Below, one piece after another: positions 8,608 to 18,018 of a stretch of 56,907 nucleotides of DNA (its first letter is position 1; every line of letters begins with the position of its first letter). The translations under genes were made by a program, and so were the position numbers. The stretch is from Metabacillus fastidiosus NBRC 101226 (GTDB lineage: Bacteria; Bacillota; Bacilli; Bacillales; Bacillaceae), in assembly GCF_001591625.1 (NCBI RefSeq), contig NZ_BCVG01000016.1:1-56907 (forward strand), written 5' to 3'. The notes beneath the pieces are model-generated. The model was not told the DNA's origin. It searched no databases and worked only from the letters and a program-made list of their open reading frames with translations.

Positions 8608-10444
8608 TAATGTCATACGGAATAAAAGGCTGTATGCGGCATACTTTCTCAGCAGTATGTTTACTGTTATGGTATTTTTCACATTTGCTATTTTTGCGTT
8701 TCATCCAAGCTTGAACGGTGATAATATGAATTCCCATGTTTCACAAGGAATGTACATTGCCGCAGGGATCATTTATGTTTTTTCGTTTTTCTTCATTTTA
8801 TATTCAATGAGTTCTTTTTTACAATCGAGAAAAAAGGAATTCGGATTACTGATGATGCAAGGGATGTCGATGAAGCAAATCCGTTTAATGGTTTTTCTTG
8901 AAAATATGTTAATCGGCTTCATTGCAACGATTGGCGGGATTTTACTTGGGATTATTTTCGCAAAAGGAATTTTACTAACAGCGGAAAATGTCCTTATTAT
9001 TGAAAATAAATTAAATTTCTATTTTCCATCCTCAGCCATTATTTTAACGTTTGTTTCCTTTATGTTATTGTTTTTCTTTATTTCTATTTTCGTTTCTTAT
9101 ATTTTACGCAGCCGAAAACTAATTGAATTAATTAAAGGAAATAAAAAATCAAAAGGGGAACCGAAGGCAAATATCTTTTTAACGATTATCGCAGCTCTTT
9201 TGATCGGTACCGGCTATACTGTTGCTCTGCTTGCAGAAGGGGTAGCTGTAACAATAGTGATGCTGCCGGTTATTACGGTAGTCATTATTGGAACTTATCT
9301 GTTTTTCACACAATTAAGCGTCTTTGTCATACGCCGCTTAAAGAAAAATGAGAATATTTTTTGGAACAAAACAAATATGCTCTTGTTCTCTGATCTTTCT
9401 TTCCGAATGAAGGATAATGCGCGGACTTTCTTTATGGTTGCGATTATTTCAACTGTAGCATTTAGTGCGATCGGTACATTATTCGGATTTCAAACGTATG
9501 TCACAGCAGGAGTAAAAATAACAAATCCTAATACGTTCACCTATCAAACAGAGGATTACAAAGAAGAGGAAGTAGCTTTCATTCAGGAAACCTTGAGTAA
9601 AGAAAATATTAAGACTGAAGAAGCAAAGACAATCCTCCACCATTATGAAATCGAAAAAGAAAGTTTCCAAATAACAAAACAATCAGACTTTAACCGTTTT
9701 GCAAAGCTGATTGGAGAAAATACAATTGAGGTTCAAGATGGACAACTATTAGCCGTTAAATATGAAGGACTTCCTTTTGGACAGAAAAAAGATCCGATGG
9801 ATGCAACGATTAAGCTCACATCAGGAGAAACGATGCAGCCTAGTAAAATGATTGAGTCAAGATCACTGCCTTCATCAGATTTTTATTATGTTGTTTCAGA
9901 TAATGATTACAAAAAGCTCCCAGCTCCAACAGAGGAAATGTATTTCCACGCTTGGCAGGCGACAGACGGGAAACAGCATGTATTAGACGCATCTGAAAAA
10001 ATAGCTAGTACAATCCCAGTTTATAAATTTACTTCAGCTGAATATCAAACATATCAAATAAATAAAACGTTTGGACCGATTATGTTTGTCGGATTATTTA
10101 TTGGAATCGTCTTCTTCGTCTCAGCAGGAAGTTTTCTCTACTTCCGCCTTTACATGGACTTAGATGAAGATAAACAAAAATTCAAATCAATCGCTAAAAT
10201 GGGTCTCACTAAAAAAGAATTAAAAAAGGTGCTGAACAGACAAACTGCTATTCTATTTTTTGCACCAATCACTGTCGCGCTTATGCATGGTGCTGTCGCA
10301 CTAACTGCGCTGTCCCATTTGTTCTATTATGATTTATTTAAGGAATCAGTTATTGTGCTAAGTGTATTTTTAGCTATACAAGTTATTTATTTTTTTATTG
10401 TTCGATTTTTCTATACGAAGCAGATTAAGACCGCTGTTCAGTAG
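8582..10444 (+). CDS. BceB-type ABC transporter permease
   Basis: A 620-residue permease with ten predicted membrane helices in the Bce pattern: an N-terminal helix, FtsX-like groups of helices, and a large extracellular domain of about 200 residues between helices VII and VIII (about residues 305-505). That domain is implicated in peptide recognition and in signalling to the kinase. The start ATG 8582 has GGGAGGGG 6-8 bases upstream, inside the ATPase gene. With the regulator and kinase it forms a complete detoxification and sensing unit. The peptide specificity, such as bacitracin or lantibiotics, cannot be read from sequence. Confidence 0.88.
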   Translation: MTFRTFAFNNVIRNKRLYAAYFLSSMFTVMVFFTFAIFAFHPSLNGDNMNSHVSQGMYIAAGIIYVFSFFFILYSMSSFLQSRKKEFGLLMMQGMSMKQIRLMVFLENMLIGFIATIGGILLGIIFAKGILLTAENVLIIENKLNFYFPSSAIILTFVSFMLLFFFISIFVSYILRSRKLIELIKGNKKSKGEPKANIFLTIIAALLIGTGYTVALLAEGVAVTIVMLPVITVVIIGTYLFFTQLSVFVIRRLKKNENIFWNKTNMLLFSDLSFRMKDNARTFFMVAIISTVAFSAIGTLFGFQTYVTAGVKITNPNTFTYQTEDYKEEEVAFIQETLSKENIKTEEAKTILHHYEIEKESFQITKQSDFNRFAKLIGENTIEVQDGQLLAVKYEGLPFGQKKDPMDATIKLTSGETMQPSKMIESRSLPSSDFYYVVSDNDYKKLPAPTEEMYFHAWQATDGKQHVLDASEKIASTIPVYKFTSAEYQTYQINKTFGPIMFVGLFIGIVFFVSAGSFLYFRLYMDLDEDKQKFKSIAKMGLTKKELKKVLNRQTAILFFAPITVALMHGAVALTALSHLFYYDLFKESVIVLSVFLAIQVIYFFIVRFFYTKQIKTAVQ

Positions 10445-10452
10445 GAAGCAGG

Positions 10453-10488
10453 AAGCACCTGACAAACTTTGTTTATTGGGTGCTTTTT
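10453..10488 (+). terminator. Terminator after the Bce transporter
   Basis: Stem AAGCACC/GGTGCTT followed by a T run shortly after the permease stop. It separates the transporter from the dehydrogenase gene. Confidence 0.7.
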
Positions 10489-10542
10489 GTTATACAATGC
10501 TTTAAATTTATTTGATCTATCATTTAACTATATAATAGGTAT

Positions 10543-10558
10543 AGATGAATCGATGGTT
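10543..10558 (+). other. Second copy of the shared upstream sequence
   Basis: AGATGAATCGATGGTT, 44 bases before the dehydrogenase start, matches 7761-7776 apart from one base. See the first copy; a shared regulator is possible but unproven. Confidence 0.35.
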
Positions 10559-10601
10559 CTTGCTATATCATACTGGAAATTCGTTAAGGAGGATGTGAAT
10601 C

Positions 10602-11999
10602 ATGATAGAGACTGAGCTGAAACCTGAAAATGTTATACATATTCTAAAGGAACATAATAATTTCTTCCATACAAATAAAACGAAGGATCTAAACTTTCGT
10701 TTGCAGCAATTACAAAAACTAAGAGAAGGAATAAAAGAATACGAGTCAAAAATTACAGAGGCGCTTCAGAAAGATTTAGGAAAGCATCCTTTTGAAAGCT
10801 ATACAATGGAAGTCGGATTTACATTAAATAGTATTACACATACGATGAAACGGTTAAAAAAGTGGGCGAAGCCAAAAAAGGTGAATACACCGCTCGCCCT
10901 GTTTCCGTCCAAAAGCATGGTAATGTATGAACCTTATGGAACCGTCTTAATTATTGGTCCGTTCAATTACCCATTTCAGCTGCTAATCGAACCGCTCATT
11001 GGTGCAATTGCAGCTGGAAACTGTGCCGTTCTGAAACCTTCAGAATTAGTGCCGAATGTCTCCGCTGTCGTTACAGAAATGATTGAAAATATTTTTGATT
11101 CTTCCTATATACGTTCAGTCCAGGGAGGAGTTGAAACGAACACCTCATTAACTAATGCACACTTTGATTATATTTTCTTCACAGGCAGTGTTGCGGTAGG
11201 CAGAATTGTAATGGAAGCAGCCGCGAAAAATTTGGTTCCTGTTACATTGGAACTTGGCGGAAAAAGCCCTGTCATCGTAGATAAAAGTGCCGATATAAAA
11301 GTGGCTGCTGAACGAATCATCTGGGGTAAAACGGTGAATTCCGGACAGACATGTGTGGCACCGGATTATGTGATGGCCCATGCAGCAGTTAAAGAAGAAC
11401 TTATTGAAGAAATGAAGCAGGCTCTTCACCGGTTTTTCGGATCAACAATTGAAGAGAGCAAGGATTTTGGACGTATTGTAAATGAACGGCATTTTAACAG
11501 ATTAAAAACAATCCTCGAAAAAGATAAAGAGCAAATTATTTTCGGTGGAGGAACGAATCTGAATACCCGATTTATTGAACCAACATTGCTCGAAGCTACG
11601 TGGGATTCAGCATCAATGGAAGATGAAATTTTCGGCCCGTTACTTCCAATCTTAACGTACACGGACTTAGGTGAAGCTATTAAATCGATTAACAAGTTCG
11701 CCAAACCACTGGCTCTTTATCTTTTTACAGCGGACAAGCATGTTGAAAATAAGGTGCTGTCGGAAATTTCCTCAGGCGGGGTATGTATCAATAATACTTT
11801 AACTCATTTAGGCAACCCTGATCTTCCTTTCGGAGGGGTAGGTAATTCCGGAATGGGGGCTTACCATGGGCATTACAGCTTTATTGCATTTTCACATGAA
11901 AAGAGTGTTCTTAAAGCGAGTACGAAACTTAATGTAAGAATGTTATTTCCGCCTTTCAATAATAAAAACTTGCAATTGGTACGAAAATTTTTGAAATAG
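10602..11999 (+). CDS. Class 3 aldehyde dehydrogenase (fatty-aldehyde type)
   Basis: Four hundred and sixty-five residues with the catalytic set of the aldehyde dehydrogenase superfamily: Asn122 (GPFNYPF), FTGS (193-196), Glu217 in ELGGKSP and nucleophile Cys251 in NSGQTCVAP. The length and the C-terminal hydrophobic/basic end place it with class 3 enzymes (YwdH/AldX-like), which oxidise medium to long-chain or aromatic aldehydes with NAD(P). AAGGAGG precedes ATG 10602. It is monocistronic, with terminators before and after. It shares a 16-base upstream element with the Bce transporter. Confidence 0.88.
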   Translation: MIETELKPENVIHILKEHNNFFHTNKTKDLNFRLQQLQKLREGIKEYESKITEALQKDLGKHPFESYTMEVGFTLNSITHTMKRLKKWAKPKKVNTPLALFPSKSMVMYEPYGTVLIIGPFNYPFQLLIEPLIGAIAAGNCAVLKPSELVPNVSAVVTEMIENIFDSSYIRSVQGGVETNTSLTNAHFDYIFFTGSVAVGRIVMEAAAKNLVPVTLELGGKSPVIVDKSADIKVAAERIIWGKTVNSGQTCVAPDYVMAHAAVKEELIEEMKQALHRFFGSTIEESKDFGRIVNERHFNRLKTILEKDKEQIIFGGGTNLNTRFIEPTLLEATWDSASMEDEIFGPLLPILTYTDLGEAIKSINKFAKPLALYLFTADKHVENKVLSEISSGGVCINNTLTHLGNPDLPFGGVGNSGMGAYHGHYSFIAFSHEKSVLKASTKLNVRMLFPPFNNKNLQLVRKFLK

Positions 12000-12018
12000 A
12001 TGATTACATAGCAAAATG

Positions 12019-12060
12019 TCTGTACCTCGGTACAATTTATGTACTGAGGGCAGATATTTT
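12019..12060 (+). terminator. Terminator after the aldehyde dehydrogenase
   Basis: Long imperfect hairpin built from GTCTG/CAGAT, CCTC/GAGG and GTAC/GTAC, followed by a T7 run. Confidence 0.8.
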
Positions 12061-12162
12061 TTTGATAATGTGAAGCAATCTCTTTGCTCTTAAAATTGAA
12101 AAATATCAAGTATTACTATTTTTTTGTCTGAACAGTATAATCAGGGATGGGAGATGAGTTAA

Positions 12163-13323
12163 ATGAATAAAAAAGACATCGCTAATATCCGAAAGCAATT
12201 TAAATTAAACAATCAATTTATGAAAATTCGCGAAATATTCAATGTATATGTAAAGAAAGAATCAGGAGAGATTTATCATCAAGTCAGTCAACCGTTTGAA
12301 ATGTTAGAACAGGAAGCACAAGAGTTATTTTTAGCAAACTTTAAAAAAGTTTTGACAGGACATCTGGACGCTAAACTGTTTGAGCTGAAATTCAGACGTG
12401 ATGCGGAAGACAGCACACAAAGGATCCTTTTCGAAGGAGTACGGGCAGAAACAACGGATGATTGGGAAGAATACATGCTGAAGATCGTCGAGAAAATGTT
12501 TGCTCATGTAGCTTATGAATTCGATACAATGGTAACGTTTATAAGGGGAGAATATCAAAAGGTGACCAAGAAGCGGGATCTGGAATCTGAAGAAGGGGGA
12601 GATGATGCGGTATATTCGAGCGAATTTATCCTTTGCAGTCTTAATAAAACCGATCAGCCGAAAAAAGCCTTGTTGTTTGATTATGTGGAGAAAGAATTCA
12701 AATCAAATAATGCGGTTGATCCGATTATTAATTTAACTGCTCCGTTAACAGGTTTTATGTTTCCTGCCTTTAATGATAATTCGGCAGATGTGAACCATAT
12801 TCTTTATTACGGAGGAAAAGTAAATCAGCCGGATGATTATTTTATAGAAGAAGTGCTTCAATGCGAAGATATTATTACTGCTGTTGAAGAAAAAGACAGC
12901 TTTGAACAAATTTTAAAAGTAGTAGTCGGCGATGAAATAGATTCTGAAATCATTTCCAATGTATATGAAGAAATTGATAAAATCGTGCAGGAGAATGAAG
13001 AAAATGAAGAAAGCGAATCTCCAACACTAGATTATCGGGATATCGGACGTATTTTACAAGTAAGCGGAGTTGAGAATGTAGATACGGAAAAAGTGGAACA
13101 AGCTTTTAAAAATGTTGTTGATGATGTAAATCACGAAATCAAAGCAAGCAGTATAGTCCCTAAATCCATTAAAATCAATACAAAAATAGCAGACGTATCC
13201 ATCAGTCCGCAAGATTTGAAAAATGTAAAATATATTACTTACAATGGAAAAAGATGCCTGTTATTAGAAGTTGATGAAGATGTGGTAGTTGAAGGATTCC
13301 GATTGGAATCGAAGACTCTTTAA
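12163..13323 (+). CDS. DUF4317-family protein
   Basis: A 386-residue soluble acidic protein beginning MNKKDIANIRKQFKLNN, the typical start of DUF4317 proteins of Firmicutes. It contains an acidic linker (QENEENEESESP, about 283-294). No catalytic motif is apparent, no signal sequence or membrane segment is present, and the function is unknown. A GGGAGATG stretch lies 6-9 bases before the ATG. It may be co-transcribed with the SLAP-domain gene 100 bases downstream, since no terminator separates them. Confidence 0.75.
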   Translation: MNKKDIANIRKQFKLNNQFMKIREIFNVYVKKESGEIYHQVSQPFEMLEQEAQELFLANFKKVLTGHLDAKLFELKFRRDAEDSTQRILFEGVRAETTDDWEEYMLKIVEKMFAHVAYEFDTMVTFIRGEYQKVTKKRDLESEEGGDDAVYSSEFILCSLNKTDQPKKALLFDYVEKEFKSNNAVDPIINLTAPLTGFMFPAFNDNSADVNHILYYGGKVNQPDDYFIEEVLQCEDIITAVEEKDSFEQILKVVVGDEIDSEIISNVYEEIDKIVQENEENEESESPTLDYRDIGRILQVSGVENVDTEKVEQAFKNVVDDVNHEIKASSIVPKSIKINTKIADVSISPQDLKNVKYITYNGKRCLLLEVDEDVVVEGFRLESKTL

Positions 13324-13423
13324 TAGTTGAAGGAAAGGTTCTTGGGAGGAAGTTTGCCGTAATTTTAATATTGATTTGATTCAGTCTTTCTTTCGCTTGA
13401 ACCTTCAAGAGGTGGTTTTATTT

Positions 13424-13801
13424 ATGCAGCAATTACAATTTGAAAGTTCCTGGGACAAAGCATTAGCTGCCCATGACCGGCAAAATATAGAGAGAATCTT
13501 TAGTGAAACAAAACATCTAAACAGTTCCGGCATTGTTTGCTCTCCTATAAGGGAAGCAATCAACCATAAAGAGGAACTGCTCGTGTCTGTATTGGTCCAT
13601 AACTTTACAGATCATCCATTTACTTTTCATAACACAAGATTACTTTATAGTATCAAAGGAAATATGATTGCTGACAAGCTATTCACCCTGCCTGCACTTG
13701 TTATTCCACCTCAAGTGAGTATGCCCTGGACGTTTATATTTCCAAAGGATAGCTATATAATAGGGACTTCTTTTAAGAATGGACGGTTGGAAATACTTTA
13801 A
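13424..13801 (+). CDS. SLAP-domain protein
   Basis: A 125-residue protein without a signal peptide. It resembles the SLAP domain of accessory S-layer assembly proteins: FESSWDKALAAHDRQNIERI at the N-terminus and MPWTFIFPKDS near the C-terminus, with conserved NHKEELLVSVLVHN in the middle. Stand-alone SLAP proteins of Bacillus have no settled role. ATG 13424 is chosen because AGAGGTGG lies 8 bases upstream; a codon 16 residues earlier has no ribosome site. Confidence 0.7.
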   Translation: MQQLQFESSWDKALAAHDRQNIERIFSETKHLNSSGIVCSPIREAINHKEELLVSVLVHNFTDHPFTFHNTRLLYSIKGNMIADKLFTLPALVIPPQVSMPWTFIFPKDSYIIGTSFKNGRLEIL

Positions 13802-13857
13802 ATCCCATTTGTGAACTTATATAAGTGGAGCTGGATTGAATATTTTAAAGAACTGTT

Positions 13858-13894
13858 GAAAGGAGATATTACAATTTAAGTAGTATCTCCTTTC
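13858..13894 (+). terminator. Terminator after the SLAP gene
   Basis: Perfect 11-bp stem GAAAGGAGATA/TATCTCCTTTC. The trailing T tract is short. Confidence 0.6.
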
Positions 13895-13944
13895 ATAGTG
13901 TTGCAAAAAGATTTTGTCTATAGATAAGGTCAGATATTTTTGAT

Positions 13945-13985
13945 AAACTTCCCTCATAATATGGGCAAAGGAGGGAAGTTTTTTG
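13945..13985 (+). terminator. Second hairpin terminator
   Basis: Stem AAACTTCCCTC/GAGGGAAGTTT with T6. It lies 50 bases after the previous hairpin with no gene between them, so it may end a small transcript or be the relic of a lost gene. Confidence 0.65.
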
Positions 13986-13989
13986 TAGA

Positions 13990-14760
13990 TTTTAAGTATT
14001 CAAAACAAGAGATTGAACAGAATCGAAGCTTGCTATCTAAATGTGAAGTAGGGTGACTAACGAAAGATCACTTAGCTTAGTGGAAATATAGCATTATTTG
14101 GACGCATTCGCTCAAGGTATCATATGAACTTCAAGTTGTTGGTGGATGGAATAGGTTATATATCCAAAGTAGATACAATGGCAAACTTTGCGAACTTAAT
14201 TTATTTGTGAAGTGACCAGAGTGACAGGGTACTTCACGAACTGTTGTCATTGTTTTAAAGCACAAACCTGCAATGTAGATTAACTAAATAACATCCATAG
14301 AGATTAATAAAAGATGTGTCCATCTGTATATCTGGCAGGTCTTTCGAATAATAAATGCCTGGAGCCAGTTCCTTAAGTAGGAGGAAAACTCTATTAATTA
14401 ATATATAGACTATGATATATAACAGAAGAAAAGCGAGGAGGACGGCAATTTATGTTTCTAGGAGAGTTAATAAAAGCCTAAAAGATTGAAAAAGAGTTAC
14501 CGAGGAAGAATATAAAAGGGAATCTTTAATGACCGGCCGCAAGACGAGTTTTTTAGAATCAAAAGAATTAAGAATTGGGCACCCATCTCGAGCTATCACA
14601 GGTCCCGTTTAAATATTAACATTTATAGCATAAAATATAATTAAATTTATAAAATTAAAAAACATAAAGACCAAAAATAAATAAAAAATTATTACCCCTT
14701 ATTAAATCCATACTTCAAGACATATTTCGACCCCTACCACTGCTATCAAACAAAATATGC
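13990..14760. other. Gene-poor stretch with possible gene remains
   Basis: No intact gene is visible on either strand. A strong ribosome site (GAGGAGG, near 14437) precedes ATG 14453, but that frame stops after nine codons (MFLGELIKA). Another frame nearby stays open to about 14610. This suggests a broken short gene. A GTGAAGT/ACTTCAC inverted repeat lies near 14207-14240. Confidence 0.4.
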
Positions 14761-14764
14761 AATT

Positions 14765-14806
14765 AGCAGAGTCTCCAATCTCGATCGGGACTCTGCTATT
14801 CTTTTT
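14765..14806 (+). terminator. Orphan terminator
   Basis: Perfect 9-bp stem AGCAGAGTC/GACTCTGCT followed by a T-rich tract. No intact gene precedes it, supporting decay of the upstream region. Confidence 0.65.
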
Positions 14807-14967
14807 CGATTTGCAGATAATTTCAAATCCTATAAATACTCATTTTCATCACACTTCAATTATCCCTCTCCAAACAATTTAGACATCCTTAACTTTCTCT
14901 TTAAAAAAACTTTAGAAATGGTACTTATACTGAATTTATTCAGAAAAGATGTTGAGGAGGAAATTGT

Positions 14968-15525
14968 GTGGAAAAGTCAATTATGTTTACAATTCAGTCA
15001 TGGTATGTACTTGGTCCTATTTTTCTATTGGGATTGATCTGGTTGATAGGGAAAGCCAAAAGCCAAGGAAGAAAGAGAAATATAGGACAATATATCGTTC
15101 TAATTTCATTTGAGATATACTTACTTAGTATTATTCACTTAGTGTTTTTTCCTATTGATGTGAATATCGGAATCTATGCGAATCAGACACCTTGGTATAA
15201 GACGATTAATTTCATTCCGATCTTAACAATTGATGCGAAAACATTCCTATTGAACGTGATCATGCTCATACCATTCGGGATGTACCTTCCATTTTTAAGT
15301 AAGACCGTCGATTCTGTTAAAAAGGCGGCAAAACTTGGTTTCATGCTGAGTCTTTCTTTTGAGTTGTTGCAACTGCTTATTCGCGTGACATTAGGAAATG
15401 GAAGAAGCACAGATGTGAATGATTTATTGGCGAATACGGCAGGGGCTGTCATTGGTTTTCTTATTTGTAAACGATTATTTAAAATAACATCATTAAAGAG
15501 ATTTTTTCAATGGCTTCAGCGCTAA
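14968..15525 (+). CDS. VanZ-family membrane protein
   Basis: A 185-residue protein with five hydrophobic segments and the VanZ signature: TINFIPI in the centre, LNVIMLIPFGMYLPF, then ELLQLLIRVTLGNGRSTDVNDLLANTAGAVIGF. VanZ proteins are associated with low-level teicoplanin or lipoglycopeptide tolerance, but most genomic homologues are uncharacterised. The GTG start has GAGGAGG 7 bases upstream. It is first in an operon with a two-component system 22 bases downstream, which likely controls it. No vanHAX ligase genes are present, so classical glycopeptide resistance is not implied. Confidence 0.85.
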   Translation: MEKSIMFTIQSWYVLGPIFLLGLIWLIGKAKSQGRKRNIGQYIVLISFEIYLLSIIHLVFFPIDVNIGIYANQTPWYKTINFIPILTIDAKTFLLNVIMLIPFGMYLPFLSKTVDSVKKAAKLGFMLSLSFELLQLLIRVTLGNGRSTDVNDLLANTAGAVIGFLICKRLFKITSLKRFFQWLQR

Positions 15526-15547
15526 TCTGCTAGAGGGGGCAACAACA

Positions 15548-16231
15548 ATGACTAGAATTTTAATTGTAGATGATGATCAGCAGATTGCTGAATTGATTGA
15601 GGTGTACTTAAATAATGAAGGATATGTGATTGATAAAGCAGGGGATGGCGTAGAGGCTCTTCAGGTTTTGGCAAAAACACCTGCGGACCTTATCATTTTA
15701 GATATTATGATGCCTAAGATGGACGGCTTGGAGTTTTGCAAAGAGGTCCGAAAAACGAATCATGTACCAATTCTGATGGTCAGTGCAAAGGTGGAGGATA
15801 TGGACAAGATCATTGGTTTAATGACAGGTGCCGACGATTATATGAGTAAGCCGTTTAATCCTTTAGAACTGACAGCAAGAGTGAAAGCATTACTGCGCCG
15901 GGCAAATTACGAACGGGCTGAAAAGGAAGAGGATCTACTTTATGCTGGATCTCTGCAGATTGACAAGCAGAGTCATACGGTTAGTGGAAATGAAACGGTT
16001 ATAAAACTGACGGCGCTTGAATTTGATATTCTATTTTTACTAGCAAAGCATCCCGGCCGTGTATTTGCGTCAGAGGAAATTTTTGAGAGAGTTTGGAACG
16101 AGCCTGGAGAAGGATCAAATAAGACTGTGATGGTTCATATTAGCAACCTTCGTGATAAGATCGAAGCAGCTGTGCCAGGTGAAACGATTATCCAAACTGT
16201 CTGGGGAGTAGGGTATAAAATTGAAAAATAA
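15548..16231 (+). CDS. VanR-like OmpR-family response regulator
   Basis: Two hundred and twenty-seven residues. The receiver domain has D8/D9, phospho-acceptor Asp52 (LDIMMPKMDGL) and the conserved Lys in MSKPF. The winged-helix effector domain ends in VWGVGYKIEK. It is most like VanR/WalR-type regulators in general layout. It overlaps the kinase start by 11 bases. The association with VanZ suggests cell-wall stress sensing (inference). Confidence 0.88.
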   Translation: MTRILIVDDDQQIAELIEVYLNNEGYVIDKAGDGVEALQVLAKTPADLIILDIMMPKMDGLEFCKEVRKTNHVPILMVSAKVEDMDKIIGLMTGADDYMSKPFNPLELTARVKALLRRANYERAEKEEDLLYAGSLQIDKQSHTVSGNETVIKLTALEFDILFLLAKHPGRVFASEEIFERVWNEPGEGSNKTVMVHISNLRDKIEAAVPGETIIQTVWGVGYKIEK

Positions 16232-17327
16232 TCTGCTTCACCTATGGAGATTTGTGCCGAAATGGAAAATAGGAATGTACTTCCTTCTCTCTTTTTTTCT
16301 TACAATCATAACTGTAATGATTCTTTTACCGGCTTTATGGTATTTAGAGGACAATTCAAGGTTTATAGAGAGTTTGCTCTTTATATTATCTTATTTTCGT
16401 TCCGTTTTTGTTTTCTTTTTTTACGGAGTTATTATGTGCCTGTACTTGTTGCTTTTTTATCAATATGAAGGGAAACGATACTTTGCTTTTTATATAAGAA
16501 AAATGACAGAGGACGTTCAAAAGCTAGTAAGAGGAGAATGGACTTCTGGTGTTATTTCCGGGAAACATGAATTCGAGAAACTTGCTGAAGGAATCCAGAC
16601 AATCATTGCAAAATCCGAACAAGCTATTCTTGATGTTAAAAAGGCGGAACAATTAAAGAATGAACTTGTCACAAATGTAGCTCACGATCTTAGGTCACCG
16701 CTCACTTCGATTATAGGCTACTTAGATCTTATTAATGAGGACCGCTATCGAGATGAACTGGAGCTTCGCTACTATATTCAAGTGATTCATGCCAAGACGG
16801 ACAGTTTACATACACTGATCAATGACATTTTTGAGTATACTAATATGCAAAATGAACAGGCTATAATTCAGCAGCACTCCATTCATATAGAAGAACTGCT
16901 GAATCAATTAGCAGTTCAAACACAGATTCAGTTAGAAGAAGCAGGGATGGAGTGGCGACAATTTAATTCAGCCACAGATCCAGTCATTATAGGAAATGGT
17001 ACGAAGCTTGTACGGGTATTCGAAAACCTCATTCAAAATGCTATTCGTTATGGCAGTGATGGTAAATTTCTTGATATTAGGCTAAATGACAATGAAAAAA
17101 TGGTTGAGATTGAAATTATTAACTACGGTCAACACATCCCGGGTGTAGATCTTCCGCATATTTTTGAACGATTTTATCGTGTGGAAAAGTCACGTTCTCA
17201 ATTTACAGGAGGCTCCGGGTTAGGTCTAGCGATTGCAAAAAGTATAATTGATCTCCACGGAGGTACGATTGAAGTGACAAGTGTGCCAGGGAGAACTGCT
17301 TTCACCATAAAGCTATTGAAAAAATGA
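16221..17327 (+). CDS. VanS-like sensor histidine kinase
   Basis: A 368-residue kinase with two membrane helices (about 17-40 and 62-81) flanking a short loop, a linker, then the H-box NVAHDLRSPLTSIIGYLDL with His155, N-box ENLIQNAIRYG and G-box GGSGLGLAIAKSI. The short extracellular part resembles VanS-type sensors. It starts at a TTG (16221) within the regulator gene, with GGGGAGTAGGG upstream; this start is the least certain detail. A strong terminator follows. Confidence 0.85.
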   Translation: MKNNLLHLWRFVPKWKIGMYFLLSFFLTIITVMILLPALWYLEDNSRFIESLLFILSYFRSVFVFFFYGVIMCLYLLLFYQYEGKRYFAFYIRKMTEDVQKLVRGEWTSGVISGKHEFEKLAEGIQTIIAKSEQAILDVKKAEQLKNELVTNVAHDLRSPLTSIIGYLDLINEDRYRDELELRYYIQVIHAKTDSLHTLINDIFEYTNMQNEQAIIQQHSIHIEELLNQLAVQTQIQLEEAGMEWRQFNSATDPVIIGNGTKLVRVFENLIQNAIRYGSDGKFLDIRLNDNEKMVEIEIINYGQHIPGVDLPHIFERFYRVEKSRSQFTGGSGLGLAIAKSIIDLHGGTIEVTSVPGRTAFTIKLLKK

Positions 17328-17339
17328 AAAAAGTAAACC

Positions 17340-17375
17340 AAAAGCGATACACTTGTGAAAAAGTGTATCGCTTTT
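17340..17375. terminator. Bidirectional terminator between kinase and holin genes
   Basis: Perfect 15-bp stem AAAAGCGATACACTT/AAGTGTATCGCTTTT. The A and T flanks allow it to serve both converging genes. Confidence 0.85.
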
Positions 17376-17396
17376 CCTCCTAATACATCAAATTCC

Positions 17397-17663
17397 TCAT
17401 TTAGGTTCCGTATAGCTCTTAGCTTGCTCACTATCCGAATAACCTTTCGTTGTAGGATCCTGAACGAATCCTAACATAGAAAGAGCAACTAGTACCGCAT
17501 TTGTAAAACCTAAAACCCATACATTAATATTTTCTGTCCATATAAAGTCGATAGCCCCTGCTTGGTGTAAACCAACGACTGCCATTTGGGCAATAATTAA
17601 TAATTGGGATACGAACCCGATGATCCATTTCGTATTCTTAAGACGGACTTTCCAGTTAATCAT
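17397..17663 (-). CDS. Phage-type holin (phi LC3 family)
   Basis: Eighty-eight residues beginning MINWKVRLKNTKWIIG, the usual start of phi-LC3-type holins. There are two membrane segments (about 14-34 and 44-66) and a hydrophilic C-terminal tail (DPTTKGYSDSEQAKSY). Holins form membrane pores that release endolysin during phage lysis. Here the gene stands alone, with no endolysin or other phage gene nearby, so it is a relic or a domesticated gene. AAAGGAGTGAG precedes ATG 17663. Confidence 0.8.
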   Translation of the reverse strand: MINWKVRLKNTKWIIGFVSQLLIIAQMAVVGLHQAGAIDFIWTENINVWVLGFTNAVLVALSMLGFVQDPTTKGYSDSEQAKSYTEPK

Positions 17664-18018
17664 TTTCTCACTCCTTTCTTTCTGATTTTTGTAACACGAT
17701 ATGCTATGTGAACTAATAGAAAAAGGAATGAGAAAACTATACAAAAACTACTAAAAAGGCAAATGCTAGATAGTGCGAGTGGACAGGTACAGCAGGTTTT
17801 AGTTATGTTATAGAAAAATACAAGATAAATAGCTAAGTGTTGATAAGTTTTTCAACAGACAATCAGCGGGACTAAAAATAGATATAATTAAATATACAAA
17901 TAAAAAAGGAAATGTCCTGATATAAATCAATTATTAGAAATCAAAAAATAGTTGTTACAGTTCTTAATACAAGGGAAGTACAGAAAAAGACATTTTATAA
18001 AAGGGAGAGGCAGAGAGT

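Noticed and set aside
12288-12558. Minus-strand frames inside the DUF4317 gene
   Set aside because: They lie antisense to a well-supported gene with a strong start and have no ribosome site of their own.
14968-17327. Vancomycin-resistance operon
   Set aside because: VanZ with a two-component pair is present, but vanH, vanA/B ligase and vanX are absent. Resistance cannot be claimed.
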